Source of the DNA: Aliiroseovarius sp. PrR006
GTDB taxonomy: Bacteria; Pseudomonadota; Alphaproteobacteria; Rhodobacterales; Rhodobacteraceae
DNA: 64,000 nt
Direction: 5' to 3'
NCBI RefSeq assembly: GCF_010500215.1
Contig: NZ_JAAGOY010000007.1
Location: 900,501 to 964,500, forward strand
Shown here piece after piece: positions 44,225-52,287 of this stretch (positions are counted from its first letter, which is position 1; every line of letters starts with the position of its first letter). The position numbers and the translations under genes were made by a program. Under the pieces are notes generated by a model that saw nothing but the letters and a program-made list of their open reading frames with translations, was not told the origin of the DNA and made no database searches.

Positions 44225-44827
44225 TCAGATCAACAGAACCTGCGCGCCGTTCTTGGTCAGTTCAAAAAGCTCGGCGATGTGTTCGTTATAAAGGCCAATG
44301 CAGCCATTCGAAGACTGACGCCCGATCTTGCGCGTGTCGTGGGTCCCGTGAATGCGATAGTATTTCCACCCCAGATACAGCGCATGGGTGCCCAGCGGGT
44401 TGTCGGGGCCGGGACCAACAAAGGACGGCCATTCCGGGTTCCGCTTGCGCATCGCAGGCGTCGGCGCCCAAGACGGACCTTCCACCTTGCGGATCACGCT
44501 GGTACGACCACGGCGGGTCAGGTCTTCACTGAGTGGGACCGAAGTCGGATACAGGCGGTAAACCGACTGATCTTCCGACCAATAATGCAACACCCGCGAA
44601 CTGATATCGACCAAAATAACACCGTTCTTGGTGTTGCTGAAGTAGGGCTGCCAGTCCAACGTCCGGAAGCTGGAAATGTTGCGCTTCACCACTTCGGTCA
44701 AGTCGCGCTCAACCGCGGTTGAGTTATCAAACTGTGCAATCGCAGGCGACGCCACACCGCCCGCAGCGGCAGCAACACCTGTCAAAAACGTACGACGGCC
44801 AATCTGTGTTTTGGGGGTGTCACTCAT
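44225..44827 (-). CDS. Tat-exported L,D-transpeptidase
   Basis: A 200-residue YkuD-type enzyme. The N terminus is a twin-arginine signal (IGRRTFLTGVAAAAGG, cleavage after ASPAIA). The catalytic motif is IHGTHDTRKIGRQ...SSNGCIGLYNEH with the nucleophile Cys in NGCIG. It makes or edits 3-3 cross-links in peptidoglycan, or links proteins to it. Tat export of a YkuD protein is common in Rhodobacterales. A CAP-domain lipoprotein is divergent from it, and a second L,D-transpeptidase follows at 45543. Confidence 0.93.
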   Translation of the reverse strand: MSDTPKTQIGRRTFLTGVAAAAGGVASPAIAQFDNSTAVERDLTEVVKRNISSFRTLDWQPYFSNTKNGVILVDISSRVLHYWSEDQSVYRLYPTSVPLSEDLTRRGRTSVIRKVEGPSWAPTPAMRKRNPEWPSFVGPGPDNPLGTHALYLGWKYYRIHGTHDTRKIGRQSSNGCIGLYNEHIAELFELTKNGAQVLLI

Positions 44828-44939
44828 ATTGCCACTCCAATGAACTTACTTTTGTTAACGTATCCTATATTGCGCGACAGCATCAGTCGCAAATCAAACC
44901 GGCGTGAATCGGCAACATCACGCAGCCGTTGTTTGAATT

Positions 44940-44965
44940 CGCTTCATAGTGTCTATAGTGAAGCG
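44940..44965. promoter_or_regulatory. Inverted repeat in the promoter region of the CAP-domain gene
   Basis: CGCTTCA and TGAAGCG form a perfect 7-bp inverted repeat around 12 bases that contain CTATAG. It lies 32-57 bp before the CAP-domain start and might be an operator over a -10 region. Confidence 0.35.
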
Positions 44966-44996
44966 CCAGAACAAGATTATTTTGATGAGAGTACCC

Positions 44997-45491
44997 ATGC
45001 GCGCGATTTTGTTGGCCTTGGCCGCAGCAACAGCTCTGACAGCTTGTACGACCACCACGGGCAATATCGGAGACGGCACACGCGTGTACCGGATTTCGTC
45101 GTCGCAAACGTCGCGTATTCAGTACCGCATGCTGGATTCCGTAAACGAACTGCGTGGCGCGTCGGGTGCCGTGCCCTTGCAGCTGAACAGCCAGCTGAAC
45201 GCCGCCGCCAAAACCCATGCGCAGGATATGGCCATGCAGAACCGCCCATGGCACTTCGGCTCGGATGGGTCGTCGCCGCTGGATCGCGCCAATCGCGTCG
45301 GCTATCCGGGGCTGTATCTGGGTGAAACGATCTCAGAGACGTTCGAAAGCGAGCTTGCCACCTTGTCTGCATGGATGGCGAACCCCGAAACCCGCCGTAT
45401 CATCATGGATCCGCGCGCACGCAATCTGGGGTTCTCGTGGCATCAGGAAGACAACGGCAAGATTTGGTGGGTTCTGGAAGTTGGCGCCTAA
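44997..45491 (+). CDS. CAP-domain lipoprotein
   Basis: A 164-residue lipoprotein (MRAILLALAAATALTAC, lipid Cys at 17) with a CAP/SCP-PR1 domain: LDSVNELRGASGAVPLQLN, the first His in LNAAAKTHAQDMA, the second in RPWHFGSDG, and a YPGLYLGETI segment. Bacterial CAP proteins are secreted or anchored, and their biochemical role is mostly unknown. ATGs at 44985 and 44949 also lie in frame, but only 44997 gives a clean lipoprotein signal. It sits between two L,D-transpeptidases, which hints at a cell envelope role. Confidence 0.88.
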   Translation: MRAILLALAAATALTACTTTTGNIGDGTRVYRISSSQTSRIQYRMLDSVNELRGASGAVPLQLNSQLNAAAKTHAQDMAMQNRPWHFGSDGSSPLDRANRVGYPGLYLGETISETFESELATLSAWMANPETRRIIMDPRARNLGFSWHQEDNGKIWWVLEVGA

Positions 45492-45510
45492 ACCCTTGCG
45501 ACAAAAATAA

Positions 45511-45540
45511 AAAAGCCCGCCAAATCTGGCGGGCTTTTTC
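45511..45540. terminator. Bidirectional terminator
   Basis: AGCCCGCCA and TGGCGGGCT pair around 4 bases, flanked by A residues on the left and TTTTT on the right, so it can serve both the CAP-domain gene and the convergent L,D-transpeptidase gene. Confidence 0.92.
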
Positions 45541-45542
45541 GT

Positions 45543-46037
45543 TTAGGGGTTGATGTCGATAACCGTTCCCAGCCGCACCATCGTATAAATCTCGCGCATC
45601 TCACGGTTCTTGACCGAGATACAGCCCGCCGTCCAATCCGGGCCATTCGGGTCCTTGGGGCGCGGCCCGCCGTGGATAAATATCTCGCCACCGGGCGGCT
45701 TTCCGCGTGCCCGCGCATATTCCACGTCTTTTCGATTGGGATAGGAAATGCCAATCGACAGATAGAAGGCGCTGTTGGGATTGCGGCGGTCGATGACATA
45801 GCGCCCCTCGGGCGTCTTGCCGTCGCCTTCGAACTGTTTGTGCCCGTTGGGGGCAAAGCCAAGGTCGATGTTATAGCGTTTCAGGACTTTTGTGCCGTGC
45901 AGAAGATACATCTTCCGAGCGCCCTTATTCACAACGATCCGCGTGACCTCGGGTCCGTCATAGCGGGTTACCTTCTCGCCGCAGGACGCGGTGAAAAGAA
46001 GGGCAAGCACTGCTGCAATTGCGACGACGATCCTCAT
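45543..46037 (-). CDS. L,D-transpeptidase family lipoprotein
   Basis: A 164-residue YkuD-domain protein with a lipoprotein signal (LALLFTASC, Cys at 19). The domain has IVVNKGARKMYLL, KTPEGRYVI and the catalytic IFIHGGP...WTAGCISVKNREM, with the nucleophile Cys in AGCIS. It is shorter than the Tat-exported one upstream. It is likely anchored in the envelope and edits peptidoglycan or attaches proteins to it. Confidence 0.92.
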   Translation of the reverse strand: MRIVVAIAAVLALLFTASCGEKVTRYDGPEVTRIVVNKGARKMYLLHGTKVLKRYNIDLGFAPNGHKQFEGDGKTPEGRYVIDRRNPNSAFYLSIGISYPNRKDVEYARARGKPPGGEIFIHGGPRPKDPNGPDWTAGCISVKNREMREIYTMVRLGTVIDINP

Positions 46038-46071
46038 GGGTCACCCGTAGTTTTTATTGGGCAGATCCGGC

Positions 46072-47295
46072 TTATTTGCGCCGGAAACTGGCCACCTGCT
46101 CGGTATGTGTGGACCAGCGGAACTGATCTACGACCTGTATCCACTCCATTTCAAACCCTGCATCAAGCAAAATCTTGGCATCTCGCGCAAAACTGACCGC
46201 ATTGCACGACACCATTGCCACAACGGACAAGTCCGAGGCCGCGATCTGCGCGATCTGCGCCTCGGCCCCAGCACGTGGGGGGTCGATGACGGCGGCGTCA
46301 AACCGGGTTAAGTCTTCGGCATAAAGCGGATTTCGGAACAGGTCGCGCGTTTCGGTGGTGACCTTGTGCAGTCCCTGCGCATGGCGCCAGCCGGCATCCA
46401 GCGCTTTCAACATGCTATCCACACCTTCAACCGCGTGGACAAAGGCGTTTTCCGCCAAGGGCAGCGCGAAGGTGCCGCAGCCTGCAAACAGGTCCACAAT
46501 GTGGTCCGCGTCGCCAACCGCCTCGCGGACTGCTGCCAGCAAAGCGGCCTCGCCCTCACGGGTGGCTTGTAGGAAGGCGCCGGGCGGGGGCGTCACGGCG
46601 GCCGGTCCAAAACTTTGCGTCGGCGGAGTTTCCATCGCGATCACCTCGCCATCCCAAGACAAACGGGCGAAACCGAAGCGATGAACGGCTTGCCCCAACT
46701 CGGATTCAAGCGCGCGATCCAGCGGCTTGCCCCCCGTCACCGACACATCCAACCCCACATCCGAAACCGTCACATTGATCGACAACTCGCCCTTGCGCGA
46801 GCCGCCAATCACGGTCAACTCGCCCAGCGCAGGCAGGGCTTGCAGGATCTCGGGGTGGATCAGATGACAGTCCGAGATCTCGGTGATTGTGCCGGAGCGG
46901 CGGCCATGGAACCCAACGATCGGAGCTTTCTTCCCCCGCCGAGCAGACAGCACGGCGCGGCGTCTGGACCGGGCAGGAGAGGTGTGGATCGGTCTGAAAT
47001 CAGTCTCTATCCCGTGGGAATTAAGCGCATTTTGGACAATCTCGGTCTTCCAACCCGCCACGAATTCATCCGAGGCATGCATCAAAGAACACCCCCCGCA
47101 GGTGTTGTAGTGGGTACAAGCCGGTTTGACCCGATCAGACGAGGGCGTGACGATCTTTGGTGTCTCGATCCGGTCGCCTGTCACCTCACCCCGCACGACT
47201 TCACCTGGCAGGGTGCGGGCCGCGAAGATCGGACCGTCAGCGATCCCATCGCCCAAATGGCCCAGACGGGTGATGGTGTGCGTCATATCGCTCAT
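46072..47295 (-). CDS. RNA m5U-type methyltransferase of the RlmD/TrmA family
   Basis: A 407-residue class I SAM-dependent RNA methyltransferase. An N-terminal TRAM-like region is followed by the Fe-S cysteine set CTHYNTCGGCSLMH, the SAM-binding DLFAGCGTFALPLAE and the catalytic Cys in MVSCNAVSFARD. Proteins of this type make 5-methyluridine in 23S rRNA (RlmC/RlmD) or tRNA (TrmA). The Fe-S cysteines favour an RlmD-like protein. The start at 47295 overlaps the CCA-enzyme stop (ATGA); a second ATG at 47286 is possible. Confidence 0.9.
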   Translation of the reverse strand: MSDMTHTITRLGHLGDGIADGPIFAARTLPGEVVRGEVTGDRIETPKIVTPSSDRVKPACTHYNTCGGCSLMHASDEFVAGWKTEIVQNALNSHGIETDFRPIHTSPARSRRRAVLSARRGKKAPIVGFHGRRSGTITEISDCHLIHPEILQALPALGELTVIGGSRKGELSINVTVSDVGLDVSVTGGKPLDRALESELGQAVHRFGFARLSWDGEVIAMETPPTQSFGPAAVTPPPGAFLQATREGEAALLAAVREAVGDADHIVDLFAGCGTFALPLAENAFVHAVEGVDSMLKALDAGWRHAQGLHKVTTETRDLFRNPLYAEDLTRFDAAVIDPPRAGAEAQIAQIAASDLSVVAMVSCNAVSFARDAKILLDAGFEMEWIQVVDQFRWSTHTEQVASFRRK

Positions 47296-48437
47296 TTCAA
47301 CAGTTCCTCACGCGTCAGGGTAAATTCCGATGCGATCCAACGGGTTTCGAGTTCACGCAGCTTGTCGCCCAGCGCGGGTCCGGTGATGCCCGGCATCAGG
47401 TCGGCGGGCTTGATGGGGAACTTGGCTGCGGCTCCGGCGTCAATCTGGCGTTCCAGCCCATTGGCCAGCGGCATTTCAAGCATCACAGCGCGCAGAAGCG
47501 CAATGTTACGTGCTTGGTCGGGGCCCAACCGGAAGGCCAGCTCTCCGATAGTGGCGGATGATCCGATCTCATCGCGCAAGTTCTCAAGCTGCTTCGCCTG
47601 TTTCTTAGACAAGCGCAGCGCCTTCGCGACGCCTTGCCCCCCCAAAAGCGCCAGTCGCCGCAAGGGGTCTGCGGCCAAATCTGCTTCCAGATGCACCAAA
47701 ACGGCCAACTTCGAGGCATCAGCACCGGGCAAAATACACGCCAAAACGCCCGACTGCGCCATCGCCGCCATGGCCGGCGCAGGATCAGGCGCGGACAGGA
47801 TTTTCAGCATCTCAAGCCCGACACGCTCTTTGGAAAGTGTCTCTAACCCAGCCAAATTCGCTGCACAGGCTGCCAAACCGTCGGGATCAATGCCCGCCGT
47901 TTCATCACCATACCACGCGTGAAATCGGAAAAATCGCAGCGTGCGAAGATAGTCCTCGCGGATCCGCTCGCCCGCATCATCAATGAACCGCACACGGCGC
48001 GCGCTCAGATCGGGAAGTCCGCCCAACGGGTCCAGAACCTGCCCCGCCGGATCGGCATACAGCGCGTTCATCGTAAAGTCGCGACGGTGTGCGTCATCCT
48101 CGATCCGATCCGAGAACGCCACAACCGCGCGCCGCCCATCGGTCTGGACATCTTTGCGATAGGTCGTGATCTCGTACGGTTCGTGATCAATGACAATCGT
48201 CACCGTGCCATGCTCGATCCCCGTGGGCAGAACGCGCAGGCCCGCAGCCTCGGCCAGTTCCATCACGCGCGCGGGCCGCGCATCCGTGCACATGTCCAGA
48301 TCCGAGATCCCGACCCCCAACAAGTCGTTGCGCACGCATCCGCCGACGAAATAGGCCTGATATCCCGCATCAGACAGCAAGGCGCAGACACGCTGAGCGC
48401 CCGGGTCGTTTATCCAATCACCCTGAACACGCGTCAT
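47292..48437 (-). CDS. cca: CCA-adding tRNA nucleotidyltransferase
   Basis: A 381-residue class II nucleotidyltransferase. The head has YFVGGCVRNDLLG and the metal-binding SDLDMCTDA, then RRDFTMNALY and the RIREDYLRTLRFFRFHA motif. The C-terminal region is helical. It adds or repairs the CCA end of tRNAs; tRNA-Thr in this window encodes its own CCA. Both ends overlap neighbours by 4 bp, so the NUDIX, CCA and RNA methyltransferase genes form one operon. Confidence 0.94.
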   Translation of the reverse strand: MTRVQGDWINDPGAQRVCALLSDAGYQAYFVGGCVRNDLLGVGISDLDMCTDARPARVMELAEAAGLRVLPTGIEHGTVTIVIDHEPYEITTYRKDVQTDGRRAVVAFSDRIEDDAHRRDFTMNALYADPAGQVLDPLGGLPDLSARRVRFIDDAGERIREDYLRTLRFFRFHAWYGDETAGIDPDGLAACAANLAGLETLSKERVGLEMLKILSAPDPAPAMAAMAQSGVLACILPGADASKLAVLVHLEADLAADPLRRLALLGGQGVAKALRLSKKQAKQLENLRDEIGSSATIGELAFRLGPDQARNIALLRAVMLEMPLANGLERQIDAGAAAKFPIKPADLMPGITGPALGDKLRELETRWIASEFTLTREELLK

Positions 48438-49039
48438 TGCGCCAGCCTTTCAGCCAGCCCACGCAGCATCCGTGCGGTTGCGCCCCAAATATAGTACGGA
48501 CCAATCGGCACGGTTTCGTACCAGCGCATTTGGCCCTGCCAAAACCGCCCCTGCTTGCTGAATTTCGCAAGGTCCGCGACATGATCGAAGGGCACACGGA
48601 AGGCTTCCTCGACCTCGCCGGGTTCGACGACTGGGGTGAACTCGGTGGTCACCAAACCCAAGACCGGGGTCACTGTGAAGCCAGTGACGGTCTCATGTTC
48701 TGGCAACTGGCCCAGAACTTCGACATGGGTTGGGCTCAGTCCAATTTCTTCATGTGCCTCGCGCAGGGCTGTTGCGCGAATATCAGTGTCTATTTCATCG
48801 CGTTTTCCGCCCGGAAAGGCGATCTGTCCAGGGTGGTGCTTCAAGGCAGAGGACCGTTTGGTCAGCACCAATTCCAACCCAGTTCGGGTTTCGACAAAGG
48901 GCATCAGCACGCCGGCCGGGCGCAATTTTCGCCCGACAAGAGGTTTCACACCGGGCGATAGGTCAAAATCCGAGCTTCCCGTCCCCGGCAGGGACAGGGC
49001 CGCCCGAAGGCGCGCGATTTGATCAGGCGCTGTCACCAT
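48434..49039 (-). CDS. CoA pyrophosphatase-type NUDIX hydrolase
   Basis: A 201-residue NUDIX protein of the NudL/CoAse type. LTKRSSALKHHPGQIAFPGG precedes the NUDIX box (GGKRDEIDTD, then REAHEEIGL), the pattern linked to CoA pyrophosphatases. It would split CoA or its derivatives to 3',5'-ADP and phosphopantetheine. I chose 49039, where GAAGGG lies upstream; an ATG at 49054 overlaps hslO further and is also possible. It is upstream of cca in the same operon. Confidence 0.87.
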   Translation of the reverse strand: MVTAPDQIARLRAALSLPGTGSSDFDLSPGVKPLVGRKLRPAGVLMPFVETRTGLELVLTKRSSALKHHPGQIAFPGGKRDEIDTDIRATALREAHEEIGLSPTHVEVLGQLPEHETVTGFTVTPVLGLVTTEFTPVVEPGEVEEAFRVPFDHVADLAKFSKQGRFWQGQMRWYETVPIGPYYIWGATARMLRGLAERLAQ

Positions 49040-50024
49040 CCACGCCCTTCGCATCCTTGCCGACCGTGGCCGGATCCAGATCGTAGTGTGCTCCGCAGAA
49101 CTGACAATCTGCGGTCACGCGGCCGTCGTCATTGGTCATGTGGCCGATATCACGCTCAGAATAGATCGACAGACTTTCGCGCACGCGTTCTTCCGAGCAG
49201 GGGCAGCCGAAGCTAAGGGGCTGAGGATCATAAACGCGCGGCGCTTCTTCATGGAACAGGCGGACCAGCAGCTCGGTCGGTTGAACCGAGGGGCCGACGA
49301 GTTCCAACTCTTCCACGGAATCCAGCAGGATGTTGGCGCGGCTCCAGTTTTCGCTGTCTTCGTCGGTCAGCAAATCGCTGGGGGTCAGAAGACCGCCTTC
49401 GCCAGACCCACCTTCACCGGTCACATGCGGCGAAGATTTCGGCATGTGTTGCAGCATCACGCCGCCCGCACGCCAACCTTCTTGCCCACCGGCCCAAACC
49501 GATTTGCCAAAGGTCAGGTGGAAGCGGGTCGGCAGCTGCTCGGACTGCGCAAAGTAGGCTTGCGCACAGTCTGACAAGGAAATGCCCGTAAGCGGAGTCA
49601 TGCCTTTATAAGGCTGCTGGCCTTCCTTCTGCTGGATCAAGATCGCGAAAATGCCTTTGCCGATCTGCGGAAAGCTGGGTCCGGTCGGGTCCAGTCGTTC
49701 CTCGTCATAGCTGGCATAGGCGCGGATTTCGGCGGGCTCGCCTGCCACTTTCGGCGCGTAGTAGTCGGTCGCAATCAACCGTGCGGGACCATCGCCACGG
49801 ATTTGCAGCGAAAGTTTCCAGCTCTGCTTGATGGTCTGTCCGATCATCGCAGTCAGCATGGCGGCTTCCGCCACCAGCGCTTCGATCGCGGGGGGATAGT
49901 TGTGTTGGGACAGGATCGTGTCCAGCGTTCCGTCAAGGCGCAGAAGGCGGCCACGGATGTCGCTGTTGTCCAGTTGGAATGGCAGAATGGTGTCATCCCA
50001 TGCGATTTGAGATCCAAGAGTCAT
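49023..50024 (-). CDS. hslO: Redox-regulated chaperone Hsp33
   Basis: A 333-residue Hsp33. The N-terminal chaperone domain is followed by the zinc-binding redox switch, seen as CPCSEERV and CQFCG near residues 272-306. On oxidation the zinc is lost and the holdase is active. The gene ends within the start of the NUDIX gene, so it heads the operon with that gene, cca and the RNA methyltransferase. Length is slightly above the E. coli form because of a longer C-terminal tail. Confidence 0.94.
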   Translation of the reverse strand: MTLGSQIAWDDTILPFQLDNSDIRGRLLRLDGTLDTILSQHNYPPAIEALVAEAAMLTAMIGQTIKQSWKLSLQIRGDGPARLIATDYYAPKVAGEPAEIRAYASYDEERLDPTGPSFPQIGKGIFAILIQQKEGQQPYKGMTPLTGISLSDCAQAYFAQSEQLPTRFHLTFGKSVWAGGQEGWRAGGVMLQHMPKSSPHVTGEGGSGEGGLLTPSDLLTDEDSENWSRANILLDSVEELELVGPSVQPTELLVRLFHEEAPRVYDPQPLSFGCPCSEERVRESLSIYSERDIGHMTNDDGRVTADCQFCGAHYDLDPATVGKDAKGVDGDSA

Positions 50025-50094
50025 TGGGGTTTCCTATCGGCGTTCAGCTTGGCATACCGCGTCTATATGGTGGCAGCAACCGAATGGAAAAGGG

Positions 50095-50538
50095 ATGATC
50101 CGAAGATTTGGCGCACCGAAGCGAAGAAATCGGGTCTATACCCCGCGTCCAGGCGCATATGCGATCCTTGTGCGCGGGCAGGATCTGCTGCTGACCCATC
50201 AGGGTGGAGGCTTTGACGAGTACCAACTGCCGGGTGGAGGCATTGATGCCGGAGAAAGCCCGATTGCCGCCCTGCATCGCGAAGTCATGGAAGAAACTGG
50301 CTGGACCATCCGCAATCCTGTGCGTCTGGGTGCGTATCGCCGGTTCACCTTCATGCCGGAATATGACCTGAGGGCCGAGAAGATCTGTCACATCTTTCTG
50401 GCCGCGCCCGTTCGGCGGATCGGCATGCCGATCGAGCCGGATCATGATGCGGTCTGGAGCACTGCCCGCACCGCTGCAAAAATCCTGCACAGCCCGGGCG
50501 ACCGGCATTTCGTCCAGACCTATATCGGAGACTTGTAA
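50095..50538 (+). CDS. NUDIX hydrolase
   Basis: A 147-residue NUDIX protein. The box is complete: GGGIDAGESP, then LHREVMEETGW. It has no other domain, and the substrate cannot be read. It starts at 50095 and converges with the REC-PP2C gene, overlapping its end by 19 bp. A divergent hslO gene begins 70 bp upstream. Confidence 0.88.
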   Translation: MIRRFGAPKRRNRVYTPRPGAYAILVRGQDLLLTHQGGGFDEYQLPGGGIDAGESPIAALHREVMEETGWTIRNPVRLGAYRRFTFMPEYDLRAEKICHIFLAAPVRRIGMPIEPDHDAVWSTARTAAKILHSPGDRHFVQTYIGDL

Positions 50539-51857
50539 GTCACCATAACACAGGACAGATCATCGCCGAACTCCTCCCCGCCCGCAAAGCGGTCCAGATC
50601 CCAGACCATCGCGTCAAACAGCATCTCATTCGTTAGCCCGCTGTTTTTCTCGAGAATCTCTCCAAACCCTTGTTCGTCAATCTGTTCTTTCTGCGCGTTC
50701 TCACATTCCGTGAAGCCGTCCGAGTAGAAGATCAGACGCTCTCCGGGGTGCAGTTGCAGGGTTTGTCGTTCAAATTCAGCGGCCGAGATCAGGCCGATTG
50801 GCATCCCGCCATCCCCGATGAAACGGGACTGGCCAGTTCGGGTCAGCACCACGGCGTTCGGATGCCCGCATTGGGTAAATTCCACCTGGCCCGTGGTCAT
50901 GTCCAGATAGCCAAACAGCATGGTGAAATAGTGCTCGGACAGCATGTCCTTGGTCAAAAGCGTGTTCAGCTGTGCCGCCACCATCTCGGGCGGTTGCCTG
51001 TGGTGATTGCCATCCTCGCACTCGATCAATGCGATGTTATGCGTGGGTAAACCTTCAGACAGGTAGGACGCAAGCCGCGCGGTCAACAGCGCCGAGGCGA
51101 TCCCGTGTCCCGACACATCAATCGAATAGAACGCGATGTGATCCTGCCCAGCGTCAAAGAACCCGACCAGATCACCGCCCACATGCCCGCAGGGCTTCAA
51201 CAGCACGGACACTTCCGCCCGCCCCCAGTCGCGGAAAGAATCCCGCACCAAAGATTGCTGCATCTTCCGTGCTTCGACCAGATCGCGATCGAGAGAGTCA
51301 TACAGCGACTTCAGTTCAGCCAGGGCCGAGGACACCAGCCGGTTCGTTTCCTGAAGCTCCCGCTCCATCGACAGAATGCGCCCACCGGCCGCGATGCGGG
51401 CGCGCAACTCGTCCGGGTTAAGAGGTTTGGCCAGAAAATCATCGGCCCCCACATCCAAGCCGCGCGACACCGCGTCTTTGTCCGATTTCGACGTCAGCAG
51501 GATGAAATAAACATAGCCCTTTGCATTTTGCGCCCGGACGGCTTGGCACAGTTCCAGACCGTTCATTCCGGGCATCATCCAATCGCTAAGGACCAAGTCA
51601 AAATCATTCGCGGCGAACAACTTTATCGCTTCCAACCCAGATCCGGCCTCGGTCACCTGATAGCCCTGTTTTGCAAGGGATCGCGACATCAGGCTGCGTT
51701 GGGCGCGGCTGTCATCGACAAGCAGGATACGCTGAATCGAATCAGGCCTGACCACGTTTTCTTGCGCGGCGCGTGTGCTGATTGCTTCAGTGTTATGTGG
51801 TTTTGCTACACCCAAGATTACCCCAAGACTTTTAAAACATGCGACATTCCACATCAT
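50520..51857 (-). CDS. Response regulator with PP2C (SpoIIE/RsbU-type) phosphatase
   Basis: A 445-residue cytoplasmic protein. The receiver domain (about 40-160) has ILLVDDSRAQRS, phospho-Asp in LVLSDWMMPGMNG and the Lys in FLAKPLNPDE. A short coiled coil (about 175-205) leads to a PP2C-type domain with GGDLVGFF, DVSGHGIASALLTARL and later DDLSCVMV metal sites. Such proteins dephosphorylate anti-sigma antagonists in partner-switch systems. No such partner is seen here. The start is uncertain: the ATG at 51857 lacks a good ribosome site, and a TTG about 15 codons later has one. Confidence 0.9.
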   Translation of the reverse strand: MMWNVACFKSLGVILGVAKPHNTEAISTRAAQENVVRPDSIQRILLVDDSRAQRSLMSRSLAKQGYQVTEAGSGLEAIKLFAANDFDLVLSDWMMPGMNGLELCQAVRAQNAKGYVYFILLTSKSDKDAVSRGLDVGADDFLAKPLNPDELRARIAAGGRILSMERELQETNRLVSSALAELKSLYDSLDRDLVEARKMQQSLVRDSFRDWGRAEVSVLLKPCGHVGGDLVGFFDAGQDHIAFYSIDVSGHGIASALLTARLASYLSEGLPTHNIALIECEDGNHHRQPPEMVAAQLNTLLTKDMLSEHYFTMLFGYLDMTTGQVEFTQCGHPNAVVLTRTGQSRFIGDGGMPIGLISAAEFERQTLQLHPGERLIFYSDGFTECENAQKEQIDEQGFGEILEKNSGLTNEMLFDAMVWDLDRFAGGEEFGDDLSCVMVTYKSPI

Positions 51858-51972
51858 CTTTAGGGGGTGCGATTTAACAGGTCTTTAAAGTTAAAATTCA
51901 ACATTATCTGTACTTATAACAGTATGTTAACCTGCGCTGCGCATGATCACCGCGGACAAGTAGGGGGCGCCC

Positions 51973-52287
51973 GTGATTGATTGGGGTCGTGTGAACGAGT
52001 TGAAAGATGAAATCGGGGAAGAGGACTTCGGCGAAGTGGCCGAAATTTTTCTAGAAGAAGTGGACGAGGTGATTGCCCGTCTGAAATCCAACCCCGACCC
52101 TACGCAGTACGAACAGGACATGCATTTCCTGAAGGGCTCGGCCCTGAATCTGGGGTTTCGGGACTTGTCTGTTATCTGCGGACAGAACGAACAAGCCGCC
52201 GCGAATGGTCAGAACAACCAGATCCAGCTAGAGCCCATCTTCACCGCCTATGATCAGTCCAAGGCCGAGTTTTTGGCGCAGTGCTAG
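51973..52287 (+). CDS. Hpt-domain phosphotransfer protein
   Basis: A 104-residue Hpt protein with phospho-His in MHFLKGSALNLGF (about residue 50) and four helices. It starts with GTG, preceded by TAGGGGG. It is divergent from the REC-PP2C gene, and the pair probably forms a phosphorelay in which this protein passes phosphate to or from the receiver domain. Its stop overlaps the convergent ilvA by 4 bp. Confidence 0.85.
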   Translation: MIDWGRVNELKDEIGEEDFGEVAEIFLEEVDEVIARLKSNPDPTQYEQDMHFLKGSALNLGFRDLSVICGQNEQAAANGQNNQIQLEPIFTAYDQSKAEFLAQC

